Origin: Telluria antibiotica
GTDB taxonomy: Bacteria; Pseudomonadota; Gammaproteobacteria; Burkholderiales; Burkholderiaceae_D
Length of the DNA stretch: 64,000 nucleotides
Assembly (NCBI RefSeq): GCF_011682055.1
Contig: NZ_JAAQOM010000014.1
Span: 62,001-126,000 of the forward strand
Direction of reading: 5' to 3'
In this document: piece after piece, positions 32,118-40,406 of the stretch
Numbering within the stretch: the stretch's first letter is position 1
How the letters are laid out: every line of letters begins with the position of its first letter
Made by a program: the position numbers and the translations under genes
Notes under the pieces: model-generated
Databases searched by the model: none
What the model saw: only the letters and a program-made list of their open reading frames with translations
Told to the model about the DNA's origin: nothing

Positions 32118-33158
32118 TTACTGCAGATGGTGCGTGATTTCCATCGAGATCGGATACAGCATCTCGCACGGCTGGCCGTGGCAGACGGCCGGCTTGTAGC
32201 GCAGGGCCATGGCGGCGGCAGCGACGTAGCGCACCACGTCGTCGTCGAAATTGCCGATCCGGCGCACTTCCTTCGCGCGTCCGTCGGTGCCGACCAGCAC
32301 GTTGATGCGCAGTAGCCCGCGCGCGTTGAACTTGCCGGCGGCGGCCAGGATGACCTTGTCGAATTCGGCCAGGCCATGCACCGGGTACGGCGGCTCGTCG
32401 CCCGGCTCCAGCGCCGGGTAGCGGTTACTGAACTGCGCCTTCTGCTCGGGCGTGAGGCCGTCCCAGCCGACGTTGGTCGGCAGCGAGGACTTCACGATGG
32501 TCTTCTTCAGCAAGGTACCGACGTTGGCGTCGTCCTGGCGCTGCTTGAACGTCTTTTCCGGCTTCGGCCCCGAGCGCGCGGCGTTGCGCGCAGCGGCATC
32601 GAACGTGCCCGTGCGGCCGCTGCCCGCATACGTGATCTTGTCGCCGTCGACCGGACTGCCGTCGCGGAATTCACCCTCGACCGTGCCGCCGAGGGCGAAC
32701 GTGAGGAGGCCCTTGCCGTTCGGGTGGTCGGCGTGGAATTCGCCCTGGTAGGTATCGCCGTTCGGGTAGATCTGCACGCCCTTGCCTTCGCGCTGCATCA
32801 TCCTGATGCCGCCTTCGTAGCGCAGGTCGTTCGCGAAGTGGAGATAGCCTTCGCCGTCCGGCAGGCCGTTCGTGAGCGAGCCGACGTAGGTGAACTTGTC
32901 GCCTGCCTTCAGCTTCGCTTCGCCGCTGACGGCGCCGTGCGCGAACTTGCCTTCGATGCGGCGGGCGGTGCCGTCCGTCGCCGTCCATTCGAGCACGCCG
33001 GTGCCGTCCGCATACCCGTCCTTGCACGGGCCGTCCCAGTGTACGGACTGGTCGACGGGCGCCGGCAGCAGTGCGCCGACCTGGCAATCGGGGGCGCCCT
33101 CCGCATGGGCCAGCGGGGCCAGGCAGCAGGCGAGCAACAGGGGCAGGGTGGTTTTCAT
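32118..33158 (-). CDS. Exported MORN-repeat protein with TonB C-terminal-like domain
   Basis: A 346-residue protein with a signal peptide (KTTLPLLLACCLAPLAHA). Residues about 45-190 are MORN-type repeats: DGYADGTGVLEWT, GLPDGEGYLHFANDLRYEGG, YPNGDTYQGEFHADHPNGKG. From about residue 260 to the end there is an energy-transducer TonB-like domain (GLLRINVLVGTDGRAKEVRR, then MALRYKPAVCHGQPC). The TonB part lacks the N-terminal membrane anchor and proline-rich spacer of true TonB, so it is a TonB_C fold used for something else. ATG 33158 is chosen to begin at the signal peptide. It stands alone between unrelated genes. No function is claimed. Confidence 0.85.
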   Translation of the reverse strand: MKTTLPLLLACCLAPLAHAEGAPDCQVGALLPAPVDQSVHWDGPCKDGYADGTGVLEWTATDGTARRIEGKFAHGAVSGEAKLKAGDKFTYVGSLTNGLPDGEGYLHFANDLRYEGGIRMMQREGKGVQIYPNGDTYQGEFHADHPNGKGLLTFALGGTVEGEFRDGSPVDGDKITYAGSGRTGTFDAAARNAARSGPKPEKTFKQRQDDANVGTLLKKTIVKSSLPTNVGWDGLTPEQKAQFSNRYPALEPGDEPPYPVHGLAEFDKVILAAAGKFNARGLLRINVLVGTDGRAKEVRRIGNFDDDVVRYVAAAAMALRYKPAVCHGQPCEMLYPISMEITHHLQ

Positions 33159-33240
33159 CGCGCGGGAGTCCGGAAAAGAGATACCGGCAACTCTAGCAGT
33201 TTGATCCATCTGAATTTTTCACCAATTGTCACGCCCAACA

Positions 33241-33801
33241 TTACCGTTCGCGCAAGTGGACGGTCATATAGCTGAGGTCATGGCTGACACCTTCGATCCT
33301 GAGCATGTCCGCCACGCGCGCCACCGTCGCGAAGCCGGCGTGCGCATACAGTTCCACGGCCGGCAGGTTGGCGGACAGGACTTCGAGGTCGATCCACGCG
33401 ATGCCCGTGTCGGCGCGCGCCCAGCCGGCGGCCGTCTCGAGGAGGCGCCGTCCGAGTCCGCGCCGCCGCCACACGCGGTGCACGCCCATGCCCAGCATGG
33501 CGCGGTGCGTGGCGGCCGGCTCGGGACGCGCGCGCAGGTCGATGTGGCCGGCGATCTCGCCACCCGCATCGATCGCGAGCCACAGGCGGCGCCAGCCCGG
33601 CAGCCCGATCGGGATGCCGAGCCCCTTGATGAACGCGATGCGCAGCCCGGCCGGCAGGCGTGGCTGGCCCGCCGCCATCGGCTGGAACAGCGGCGTACCG
33701 TCCGCGCCGTTGTCGCGCAGGTGGTCGTCCAGGTAGGCGAAGAACGGCGCGAGGTCGGCTTCACCGGCCGCGCGGATCGTCAACGCCTGCACGTTGTCCA
33801 T
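33241..33801 (-). CDS. GNAT-family N-acetyltransferase
   Basis: A 186-residue acetyltransferase of the GNAT fold. The acetyl-CoA loop is MGVHRVWRRRGLGRRLLETA (V-x-x-x-x-R-x-x-G-x-G/R), followed by WIDLEVLSANLPAVELYAHA and GF. The substrate is unknown. ATG 33801 lies 8 bp after the acyl-CoA dehydrogenase stop, making it the last gene of the leftward aceK-thiolase-SDR-dehydrogenase series. It is likely cotranscribed, though a role in that pathway is not implied. Confidence 0.88.
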   Translation of the reverse strand: MDNVQALTIRAAGEADLAPFFAYLDDHLRDNGADGTPLFQPMAAGQPRLPAGLRIAFIKGLGIPIGLPGWRRLWLAIDAGGEIAGHIDLRARPEPAATHRAMLGMGVHRVWRRRGLGRRLLETAAGWARADTGIAWIDLEVLSANLPAVELYAHAGFATVARVADMLRIEGVSHDLSYMTVHLRER

Positions 33802-33809
33802 CAGTGTCG

Positions 33810-34937
33810 TCACAATGCCCTGGCGATCAGGATCTTCTGGATGTCGCTCGTGCCTTCGTAGATCTGGCACACGCGCACGTCGCGGTAGATGCGCTCGATG
33901 GGGAAGTCGGCCACGTAGCCGTAGCCGCCGAACACCTGCATCGCGGCCGACACGACGCGCTCGGCCATCTCGGACGCGAACAGCTTGGCCATCGCCGCTT
34001 CCTTCAGGCAGGGCAGGCCCGCGTCCTTCATCGACGCGGCGTGCAGGATCAGTTGGCGCGCGGCCTCGATCTGCATCGCCATCTCGGCCAGGCGGAATTG
34101 CACGGCCTGGTGGTCGAAGATCGGCGTGCCGAAACTCTCGCGTTCCTTCGCATACGCCAGCGCGGCCTCGAACGCGGCGCGCGCCATGCCCACCGATTGC
34201 GACGCGATGCCGATGCGGCCGCCCTCCAGCCCGGACAGCGCGATCTTGTAGCCTTGCCCCTCTGCGCCGATCAGGTTTTCCGCGGGTATGCGGCAGTTCT
34301 CGAACACGATCTGCGCCGTGTCCGACGAATGCTGGCCCATCTTGTGCTCGATGCCGGCGACGATGTAGCCGGGCGTGTCGGTCGGCACCCAGAACGCGCT
34401 GATGCCCTTCTTGCCGGCCGCCTTGTCCGTGACCGCCATGACGATGGCGACGTCGCCGTTCTTGCCGCTCGTGATGAATTGCTTGGTGCCGTTCAGGACG
34501 TAGTGGTCGCCGTCGCGCACGGCCGTCGTGCGCAGGGCGGCGGCGTCGCTGCCCGTGTGCGGCTCCGTCAGCGCGAACGCGCCCAGCAGCTCGCCCTGCG
34601 CCAGCGGCCGCAGCCAGCGCTCTTTCTGCGCGGGATTCGCGTACGTCATCGCGATGGAGCACACGGGGCAGTTGTTGACCGAGATGATGGTCGACGTGCC
34701 GCCGTCGCCAGCGGCGATTTCTTCCAGCACGAGGGCCAGCGCCACGTAGTCGAGGCCCGCGCCGCCGTACTCCTCCGGCACCGCCACGCCGAACGCGCCC
34801 AGCCGGGCCAGTTCCTTCAGCTCGTCCTTCGGAAAATGGTGTTCGCGGTCCCAGCGCGCGGCGTTCGGCGCGAGGCGCTCCTGCGCGAAGGTGCGCAGGG
34901 CGTCGCGGATCATCTGGTGTTCTTCGTTGAGGATCAT
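33810..34937 (-). CDS. Acyl-CoA dehydrogenase
   Basis: A 375-residue FAD-dependent acyl-CoA dehydrogenase. Domain order is normal: an N-terminal helical part with FGVAVPEEYGGAGLDYVALA, a beta-domain with FALTEPHTGSDAAALRTTA and NGTKQFITSGKNGD, and a C-terminal helical part with VFGGYGYVADFPIERIYRDV. The catalytic Glu is in QIYEGTSDIQKILIAR, the position used by short/medium-chain enzymes. Chain length is not decided by sequence. It is cotranscribed with the SDR upstream (29 bp) and the GNAT downstream. Confidence 0.94.
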   Translation of the reverse strand: MILNEEHQMIRDALRTFAQERLAPNAARWDREHHFPKDELKELARLGAFGVAVPEEYGGAGLDYVALALVLEEIAAGDGGTSTIISVNNCPVCSIAMTYANPAQKERWLRPLAQGELLGAFALTEPHTGSDAAALRTTAVRDGDHYVLNGTKQFITSGKNGDVAIVMAVTDKAAGKKGISAFWVPTDTPGYIVAGIEHKMGQHSSDTAQIVFENCRIPAENLIGAEGQGYKIALSGLEGGRIGIASQSVGMARAAFEAALAYAKERESFGTPIFDHQAVQFRLAEMAMQIEAARQLILHAASMKDAGLPCLKEAAMAKLFASEMAERVVSAAMQVFGGYGYVADFPIERIYRDVRVCQIYEGTSDIQKILIARAL

Positions 34938-34966
34938 CGTGTCTCGTTATTCGTTTTGTGGACGGC

Positions 34967-35635
34967 TCACCACGGAATCGCGGTACCGTCGTAATTGAGG
35001 AAGGCGCCGTTCTGCGCGGGCGTCGCTTGCGCCAGCGTGGCGCGCAGGCCGGCGGCGCTTTGCTCGACCGTGAGCGTGGCGCCGGCGCCGCCCATATCGG
35101 TCTGCACCCAGCCCGGATGGAACGTGAGGCACGTCGCGCCTTGCGGGCCGTAGGTCAGCGCGGCGTCGGCCAGCACGGAATTCAGCGCGGCCTTGCTGGC
35201 GCGGTACAGCGAGCCCTGGTTGCTCGTGCGCGCGCCGATGGAACCCATGCGCGACGAGATCACCGCGATCTTGCCGCGCGCGACGACGACGAGCGGCGCG
35301 ACGATCGGCAATAAACGCATCGCGGCCAGCACGTTCGTGTGCATGACGTCGTCGAATTCCTTCTCGGTCGGGAAGCCCGCGTGATCGGGGCCGTACACGC
35401 CAGCGACGAGCCAGGCCGCGTCGATCTTCTCGTCGTCCAGCTTCCAGCCCAGGCCACCGATCGACTCCGCGTTGGTGACGTTGACCTGGTGCGCCTCCGC
35501 GCCGAGCCGGCGCAACGCGTCGCAATCCGCGGCCTTGCGCGCGGTGGCGATGACGCGCCAGCCGTCGGCGCGGTATTGCCGGGCCAGTTCGTGGCCGATG
35601 CCGCGCGAGGCGCCGATGATGAGGGCTGTGGGCAT
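34967..35635 (-). CDS. SDR-family oxidoreductase
   Basis: A 222-residue short-chain dehydrogenase with a compact fold. ALIIGASRGIGHELARQYRA (residues 4-23) is the cofactor site, and GSLYRASKAALNSVLADAAL carries the catalytic Tyr and Lys. It is read leftward between the thiolase and the acyl-CoA dehydrogenase. A palindromic repeat (35698-35777) separates it from the thiolase. It could act on a hydroxyacyl-CoA, but the family is too broad to be sure. Confidence 0.92.
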   Translation of the reverse strand: MPTALIIGASRGIGHELARQYRADGWRVIATARKAADCDALRRLGAEAHQVNVTNAESIGGLGWKLDDEKIDAAWLVAGVYGPDHAGFPTEKEFDDVMHTNVLAAMRLLPIVAPLVVVARGKIAVISSRMGSIGARTSNQGSLYRASKAALNSVLADAALTYGPQGATCLTFHPGWVQTDMGGAGATLTVEQSAAGLRATLAQATPAQNGAFLNYDGTAIPW

Positions 35636-35697
35636 GGGGTTCTCCTTCAGTAGCGATGACAGGTCGTCACCTTACCGTGTTTTGAAGACGCATGTGC

Positions 35698-35777
35698 GTA
35701 GGGGGGGCGGCCCTCCGCCCACGCGTAACGCCAACGAGCCGCACGCGTCACGCGTGGGCACGGGGTGCCCACCCTAC
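35698..35777. repeat. 80-bp palindromic interspersed element, copy 2
   Basis: The ends are inverted: GTAGGG (35698-35703) and CCCTAC (35772-35777). Inside, GCCCACGCGT (35717-35726) pairs with ACGCGTGGGC (35750-35759). The last 20 bases are the exact reverse complement of 27579-27598. The whole element can fold into one hairpin. It sits in the leftward operon between the thiolase and the SDR, where it might affect RNA stability or expression of downstream genes. Confidence 0.7.
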
Positions 35778-35797
35778 CGAACCGCGTCCGTTGTTGG

Positions 35798-36997
35798 TCA
35801 CACCATCTCGATCGCCATCGCGGTGGCCTCGCCGCCACCGATGCACAGCGATGCCACGCCGCGCTTGCCGCCCGTCTTCTTCAGTGCGCCCAGCAACGTG
35901 ACGATGATGCGTGCGCCCGATGCGCCGATCGGGTGGCCCAGCGCGCACGCGCCGCCGTGGACGTTGACCTTCGCGTGCGGGATGTCCAGCTCGTGCATCG
36001 CGGCCATCGGCACGGCGGCGAAGGCTTCGTTGATCTCGAAGAGGTCGACGTCCTTCGGCGACCAGCCGGTCTTCTTGAACAGCTTTTGCAGCGAGCCGAT
36101 GGGCGCCGTCGAGAACTGGTCCGGTTCCTGCGCGTGCGTCGTGTGCGCAACGATGCGCGCGAGCGGGGTGAGGCCCAGTTCCTTCGCCGTCGATTCGCGC
36201 ATCATGACGAGCGCGGCGGCGCCGTCGTTGATCGACGACGACGAGGCGGCCGTGATGACGCCATCCTTCTTGAACGCGGGACGCAACGTGGGGATCTTGT
36301 CGACCTTGGCCTTGAGCGGGCCTTCGTCCTTCTCGATGACGGTCTCGCCCAGGCGGCTCGCGACGGTCACCGGTGCGATCTCCCATTGAAAATCGCCGGA
36401 CTCGGTGGCGTTCTGCGCGCGCTTGACGGATTCGATCGCGAAAGCGTCCAGCTGCTCGCGCGTAAAGCCGTACTTGGCCACGCAGTCCTCGGCGAACGTG
36501 CCCATCGAGCGGCCTTCGCCCGTCTTCTCGTTGCGCGAGTACGCGTCTTCCAGGCCGTCCATCATCATGTGGTCGAACATGACGCCATGGCCGATGCGGT
36601 AGCCGCCGCGCGCCTTCGGGATCAGGTACGGCGCGTTGGTCATCGATTCCATGCCGCCCGCGACGACGACGTCGGCGCTGCCGGCCTTGAGCACGTCGTG
36701 CGCGAAGATCGCGGCCTGCATCGCGGAGCCGCACATCTTCGACAGGGTGACGGCGCCCGTCGACAGCGGCAGGCCCGCCTTGATCAGCGCCTGGCGCGCG
36801 GGCGCCTGGCCCTGGCCCGCCATCAGGCAGTTGCCGAAGTAGACGTGCTCGACGAGGCTCGCGCCGACGCCGGCGCGCTCGACGGCCGCCTTGATCGCCA
36901 CGGCGCCCAGGTCGCTCGCGGACTTCGAGGAAAAGTCGCCCTGGAAGGCGCCCATCGGGGTGCGTGCGGCGCCGACGATAACGATAGGATCATTCAT
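35798..36997 (-). CDS. Acetyl-CoA C-acyltransferase (thiolase)
   Basis: A 399-residue thiolase. Cys89 in LSKMCGSAMQAA is the nucleophile. INEAFAAVPMAAMHEL, NVHGGACALGHPIGASGARI and ASLCIGGGEATAMAIEMV give the remaining active-site motifs. It resembles beta-ketothiolases used in fatty acid or branched-chain breakdown. Its ATG at 36997 overlaps the aceK stop by 8 bp, so the two are coupled. Different family branch from the thiolase at 28916. Confidence 0.95.
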   Translation of the reverse strand: MNDPIVIVGAARTPMGAFQGDFSSKSASDLGAVAIKAAVERAGVGASLVEHVYFGNCLMAGQGQAPARQALIKAGLPLSTGAVTLSKMCGSAMQAAIFAHDVLKAGSADVVVAGGMESMTNAPYLIPKARGGYRIGHGVMFDHMMMDGLEDAYSRNEKTGEGRSMGTFAEDCVAKYGFTREQLDAFAIESVKRAQNATESGDFQWEIAPVTVASRLGETVIEKDEGPLKAKVDKIPTLRPAFKKDGVITAASSSSINDGAAALVMMRESTAKELGLTPLARIVAHTTHAQEPDQFSTAPIGSLQKLFKKTGWSPKDVDLFEINEAFAAVPMAAMHELDIPHAKVNVHGGACALGHPIGASGARIIVTLLGALKKTGGKRGVASLCIGGGEATAMAIEMV

Positions 36998-38819
36998 TGT
37001 GTAAGGTCTCCAAGTAATGGGATTGCGGCGTGGGTAACGCCGGGCTCGATGGGTCCGTGTGATGGAACCGGATGTGCTGCGGATACGGAAAGATGTCCTC
37101 GACTTCGCCCGCCAGGATGCGGTCCTTGTGGGACTGCCACCAGACGCGCGTCAATAGTGCGGCATGGTGTTTCATGAACGCCGCGCGTATCTTTGGATGG
37201 CCGAGCAGGAAGCGCGCGAACTGTTCCGGAAAGACGTCGTGCTTGCCGATGGGGTACCACGGCTCGGCGGCCATCTCGTCTTCCTCGTTGCGGGGCTGCG
37301 GGATGTCGCGGAAGTTGCAGTCGGTGAGATATTCGATCTCGTCGTAGTCGTAGAACACGACGCGGCCATGTCGGGTCACGCCGAAGTTTTTGTACAGCAT
37401 ATCGCCTGGGAAGATATTCGCGGCGACGAGGTCGCGGATTGCGTTGCCGTATTCGAAGATCGCGTGCTCGACGCGCTCGTCGTTGCCGCTGCGCTGCGCG
37501 TCGTCCAGGAAGATATTCAGCGGCACCATGCGGCGCTCGATGTACAGGTGCTTGATGATGATGCGGTCGCCCTCGATCTCGACGAGCGAAGGCGCGAATC
37601 GGCGCAGTTCGGCCAGCAGTTCCTCGTCGAAGCGGGACAGCGGGAACGCCACGTCCGAGTATTCCAGCGTGTCCGCCATGCGGCCCACGCGGTCGTGGTG
37701 TTTCACGAGCAGGTATTTTTCCTTGATGCGCGCGCGCGTCGTCTCTTTCGGCGCCGGATAGAAATCCTTGATCACCTTGAACACGTACGGAAAGGAGGGC
37801 AGTTCGAACACGAGCATCACGAGACCGCGGATGCCGGGCGCGCTGCGGAAAGAGTCTGAGCTGTGCTGCAGGTGCTGCAGGAAGTCGCGGTAGAAGAGCG
37901 TCTTGCCCTGCTTTTGCAGGCCGAGCACCGTGTAGATCTCGCTGCGCGGCTTCTTCGGCATCAGGCTGCGCAGGAATTGCACGAAGGCCGACGGGACCTC
38001 CATGTCGACCATGAAGTAGGCGCGCGTGAACGAGAACAGCAGCACCACCTGCTCCGGATCGGTGAGCACGGCGTCCAGCACGAGGCGGCCGGCGCGGTCG
38101 TGCAGGATCGGTACGACGAACGGATGCTCGCGCGCGCCGTTGATGGCGCGGCCGACGATGTACGCGGCCTTGTTCCGGAAGAACAGGCTCGACAGCACGT
38201 GCAATTGCTGGTTCGGCTCGCGCTCGTGCAGGCCGAAGTGCTCGGCCATGCGCGCTTCGACGAGCGCGATGTCGCGGTCGAGGTTGGCGTACGGGGAGTC
38301 GAGCTGGAAATTCGTGACCATGCGCCGCAGCGCGAAACGCAGGCCGTCCGCCGCCGGGTAGTAGACGCGGTACGTGGGCGCCGGCTCGTCCGTCTCGATG
38401 TATTCCGTCGACACGGCCGGGCGCACGAAGATGAAATCGTTGCGGTAGTAACTGCGGTGCAGGATGTGGCAGCAGACGGAATTGAAGAAGCTTTCCGCCA
38501 GTTCCGGGCGCTTGTGATCCGTCAGCAAGCCGATGTAATGCAGCTTCGTTTCGCGCCACGTGTCGTCGTCGAGGTCTTCGGGAGCGTACTCGTCTTCCAG
38601 CGCGCGCACGCATTCCTGTACGCGCTTGTCGTAGAAATCGATGCGCGTCCGGGCGGCGTGCTGGGCCGTCATCCAGTCGGCGCGCTCGAAATAGGTCTTG
38701 GCCGTCTTGCTGGCCTGGCGGAACAGCGTGTAGTGGCGGTCGAAGCCGTCCAGGATGGTGCGGGCGATGTCGAAAGCGATTTGCGACGACAGCAGCTTGG
38801 GAAAGGTGGCCTGGGTCAT
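36990..38819 (-). CDS. aceK: Isocitrate dehydrogenase kinase/phosphatase AceK
   Basis: AceK phosphorylates and dephosphorylates isocitrate dehydrogenase to divert carbon into the glyoxylate bypass. The 609-residue protein has the expected length (E. coli 578) and the full AceK architecture. An N-terminal regulatory part (LSSQIAFDIARTILDGFDRH) is followed by the C-terminal kinase domain with YVFKVIKDFYPAPKETT, ERRMVPLNIFLDDA and GDMLYKNFGVTRHGRVVFYD. ATG 38819 (MTQATF) is preferred over an upstream in-frame ATG at 38876. It opens a leftward operon with the thiolase, SDR, acyl-CoA dehydrogenase and GNAT genes rather than with aceA/aceB. Confidence 0.97.
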   Translation of the reverse strand: MTQATFPKLLSSQIAFDIARTILDGFDRHYTLFRQASKTAKTYFERADWMTAQHAARTRIDFYDKRVQECVRALEDEYAPEDLDDDTWRETKLHYIGLLTDHKRPELAESFFNSVCCHILHRSYYRNDFIFVRPAVSTEYIETDEPAPTYRVYYPAADGLRFALRRMVTNFQLDSPYANLDRDIALVEARMAEHFGLHEREPNQQLHVLSSLFFRNKAAYIVGRAINGAREHPFVVPILHDRAGRLVLDAVLTDPEQVVLLFSFTRAYFMVDMEVPSAFVQFLRSLMPKKPRSEIYTVLGLQKQGKTLFYRDFLQHLQHSSDSFRSAPGIRGLVMLVFELPSFPYVFKVIKDFYPAPKETTRARIKEKYLLVKHHDRVGRMADTLEYSDVAFPLSRFDEELLAELRRFAPSLVEIEGDRIIIKHLYIERRMVPLNIFLDDAQRSGNDERVEHAIFEYGNAIRDLVAANIFPGDMLYKNFGVTRHGRVVFYDYDEIEYLTDCNFRDIPQPRNEEDEMAAEPWYPIGKHDVFPEQFARFLLGHPKIRAAFMKHHAALLTRVWWQSHKDRILAGEVEDIFPYPQHIRFHHTDPSSPALPTPQSHYLETLHNE

Positions 38820-39123
38820 CGGGCGTCTCGCGCGGTGGACGGGGCAGCGGTCATTGTAGCGGGGAACGATGTGCAACGCGGCGTTTCAGAAACGGAGCGT
38901 CAGCGTAAGAAACGTCATCCCCGCGCGAGCGGGAGGCGAGCCCCCCGGCACGTTATGCTTCATGCGGCTCGCGGCCACGCGGCAGTTGCGTGGCCGAAGA
39001 CCGGGCATGAAGCCCCGCCGTTGCGGGAATGACGTTCTTAACTGCGGGCGGCGTGGAGTGTTGTCTGTGCCGGTTTTACAACCGGTCTTCTTGTTCGCCC
39101 GCGTCTCCCCTCTCTCCACAAAC
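38820..39123. other. Intergenic region upstream of aceK, containing a MITE-like repeat
   Basis: This 304-bp stretch between liuA (ending 39124) and aceK (starting 38819) has no supported gene. Most of it is the 135-bp inverted-repeat element at 38906-39040. The remaining bases next to aceK (38820-38905) should hold its promoter; no convincing -35/-10 pair was picked out. Confidence 0.6.
38906..39040. repeat. 135-bp MITE-like nested inverted repeat (CGTCATTCCCGC type)
   Basis: Terminal inverted repeats of about 28 bp: the left arm reads TAAGAAACGTCATCCCCGCG and the right arm, reversed, reads TAAGAACGTCATTCCCGCAA. Inside, CTTCATGC pairs with GCATGAAG and GGCCACGC pairs with GCGTGGCC, so the whole unit forms one long imperfect hairpin. 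CGTCATTCCCGC-type palindromes are common dispersed repeats in proteobacteria. It does not encode a protein. Confidence 0.65.
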
Positions 39124-40308
39124 CTACATCGTTTCGCCGAACAGCTCGCGGCCGATCAGCATGCGGCGGATCTCGCTCGTGCCCGCGCCGATCTCGTACA
39201 GCTTGGCGTCGCGCCACAGGCGGCCCACCGGGTATTCATTGATATAGCCGTTGCCGCCCAGCGTCTGGATCGCCTCGCCGGCCATCCACGTCGCCTTTTC
39301 CGCGCTGTACAGGATGGCGCCGGCCGCGTCCTTGCGCAGCGCGCGCACCTGCTCCGGGTTCGATGCGCGGTCGCAGGCCTGGCCGACGGCGTACACGTAC
39401 GCGCGGCATGCCATCATCGTCGAATACATGTCGGCGATCTTGCCCTGCATCAGTTGGAACTCACCAATTGCCTGGCCAAATTGCTTGCGCTCGTGGATAT
39501 ACGGCACGACGGCGTCCATGCAGGCGGACATGATGCCCAGCGGGCCGCCGGACAGGACGGTGCGCTCGAAGTCCAGGCCCGACATCAGCACGTTGACACC
39601 CTTGCCCACGCCGCCCAGCACGTTCTCGACGGGGACTTCGCAATCCTGGAACACCAGTTCGCCCGTGTGCGAACCTCGCATGCCGAGCTTGTCGAGCTTT
39701 TGCGCGATCGAGAAGCCCTTGAAGCCTTTTTCGATGAGGAACGCGGTCATGCCGCGCGGGCCGGCCTCGATGTCGGTCTTCGCGTAGACGACGAGCGTGT
39801 CGGCGTCCGGGCCGTTCGTGATCCACATCTTGGTGCCGTTCAGCACGTAGCGGTCGCCCTTCAGGTCGGCGCGCAACTTCATGCTGACGACGTCGGACCC
39901 GGCGTTCGGCTCGGACATGGCCAATGCGCCGACGTGCTCGCCCGAGATCAGCTTGGGCAGGTATTTGCGCTTGTGCTCTTCGGTGCCGTTGCGCTTGATC
40001 TGGTTGACGCACAGGTTCGAGTGGGCGCCGTACGACAGGCCGACGGACGCCGACGCGCGCGAGATCTCTTCCATGGCGACGATGTGCGCCAGGTATCCCA
40101 TGTTGGCGCCACCGTATTCCTCGCCGACCGTGATGCCCAGCAGGCCCAGTTCGCCCATCTTTTTCCACAGGTCCATCGGAAACTGGTCGGTGCGGTCGAT
40201 GTCAAACGCGCGGGGGGCGATTTCGCTGGCGGCGAACTGTTGTACAGCTTCGCGCAGCGCGGCGATGTCTTCGCCGTGGTCAAAGGTCAAGCCAGGGAGA
40301 TGCAACAT
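39124..40308 (-). CDS. liuA: Isovaleryl-CoA dehydrogenase
   Basis: A 394-residue FAD enzyme that oxidises isovaleryl-CoA to 3-methylcrotonyl-CoA in leucine catabolism. The diagnostic feature is the catalytic Glu in the helix LMSGLDFERTVLSGGPLG, the position used by isovaleryl-CoA dehydrogenases, while the C-terminal motif reads YEIGAGTSEIRRMLIGREL with Gly at the usual Glu position. ALAMSEPNAGSDVVSMKLRA and NGTKMWITNGPDADTLVVYA are the FAD/substrate strands. ATG 40308 gives the family N-terminus MLHLPGLTFD; the long upstream extension is rejected. A LiuR-type box lies 60 bp upstream. No liuBCDE genes follow. Confidence 0.95.
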   Translation of the reverse strand: MLHLPGLTFDHGEDIAALREAVQQFAASEIAPRAFDIDRTDQFPMDLWKKMGELGLLGITVGEEYGGANMGYLAHIVAMEEISRASASVGLSYGAHSNLCVNQIKRNGTEEHKRKYLPKLISGEHVGALAMSEPNAGSDVVSMKLRADLKGDRYVLNGTKMWITNGPDADTLVVYAKTDIEAGPRGMTAFLIEKGFKGFSIAQKLDKLGMRGSHTGELVFQDCEVPVENVLGGVGKGVNVLMSGLDFERTVLSGGPLGIMSACMDAVVPYIHERKQFGQAIGEFQLMQGKIADMYSTMMACRAYVYAVGQACDRASNPEQVRALRKDAAGAILYSAEKATWMAGEAIQTLGGNGYINEYPVGRLWRDAKLYEIGAGTSEIRRMLIGRELFGETM

Positions 40309-40367
40309 GTCGTCCTCGTTCTCGTCTAGGTGATGGCGGGTAGGCCAGCCTGCATGATAGCGCGGAG

Positions 40368-40387
40368 TGACGTTAACGTAAACGTCA
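40368..40387. promoter_or_regulatory. LiuR-type operator upstream of liuA
   Basis: TGACGTTAACGTAAACGTCA at 40368-40387 is a near-perfect inverted repeat (ends TGACGTT and AACGTCA) with the ACGTNAACGT core known for LiuR sites. It lies between the liuR stop and the liuA start. A related sequence sits upstream of liuR. Confidence 0.75.
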
Positions 40388-40406
40388 AGTAAGCGGGGCG
40401 ATGTTG

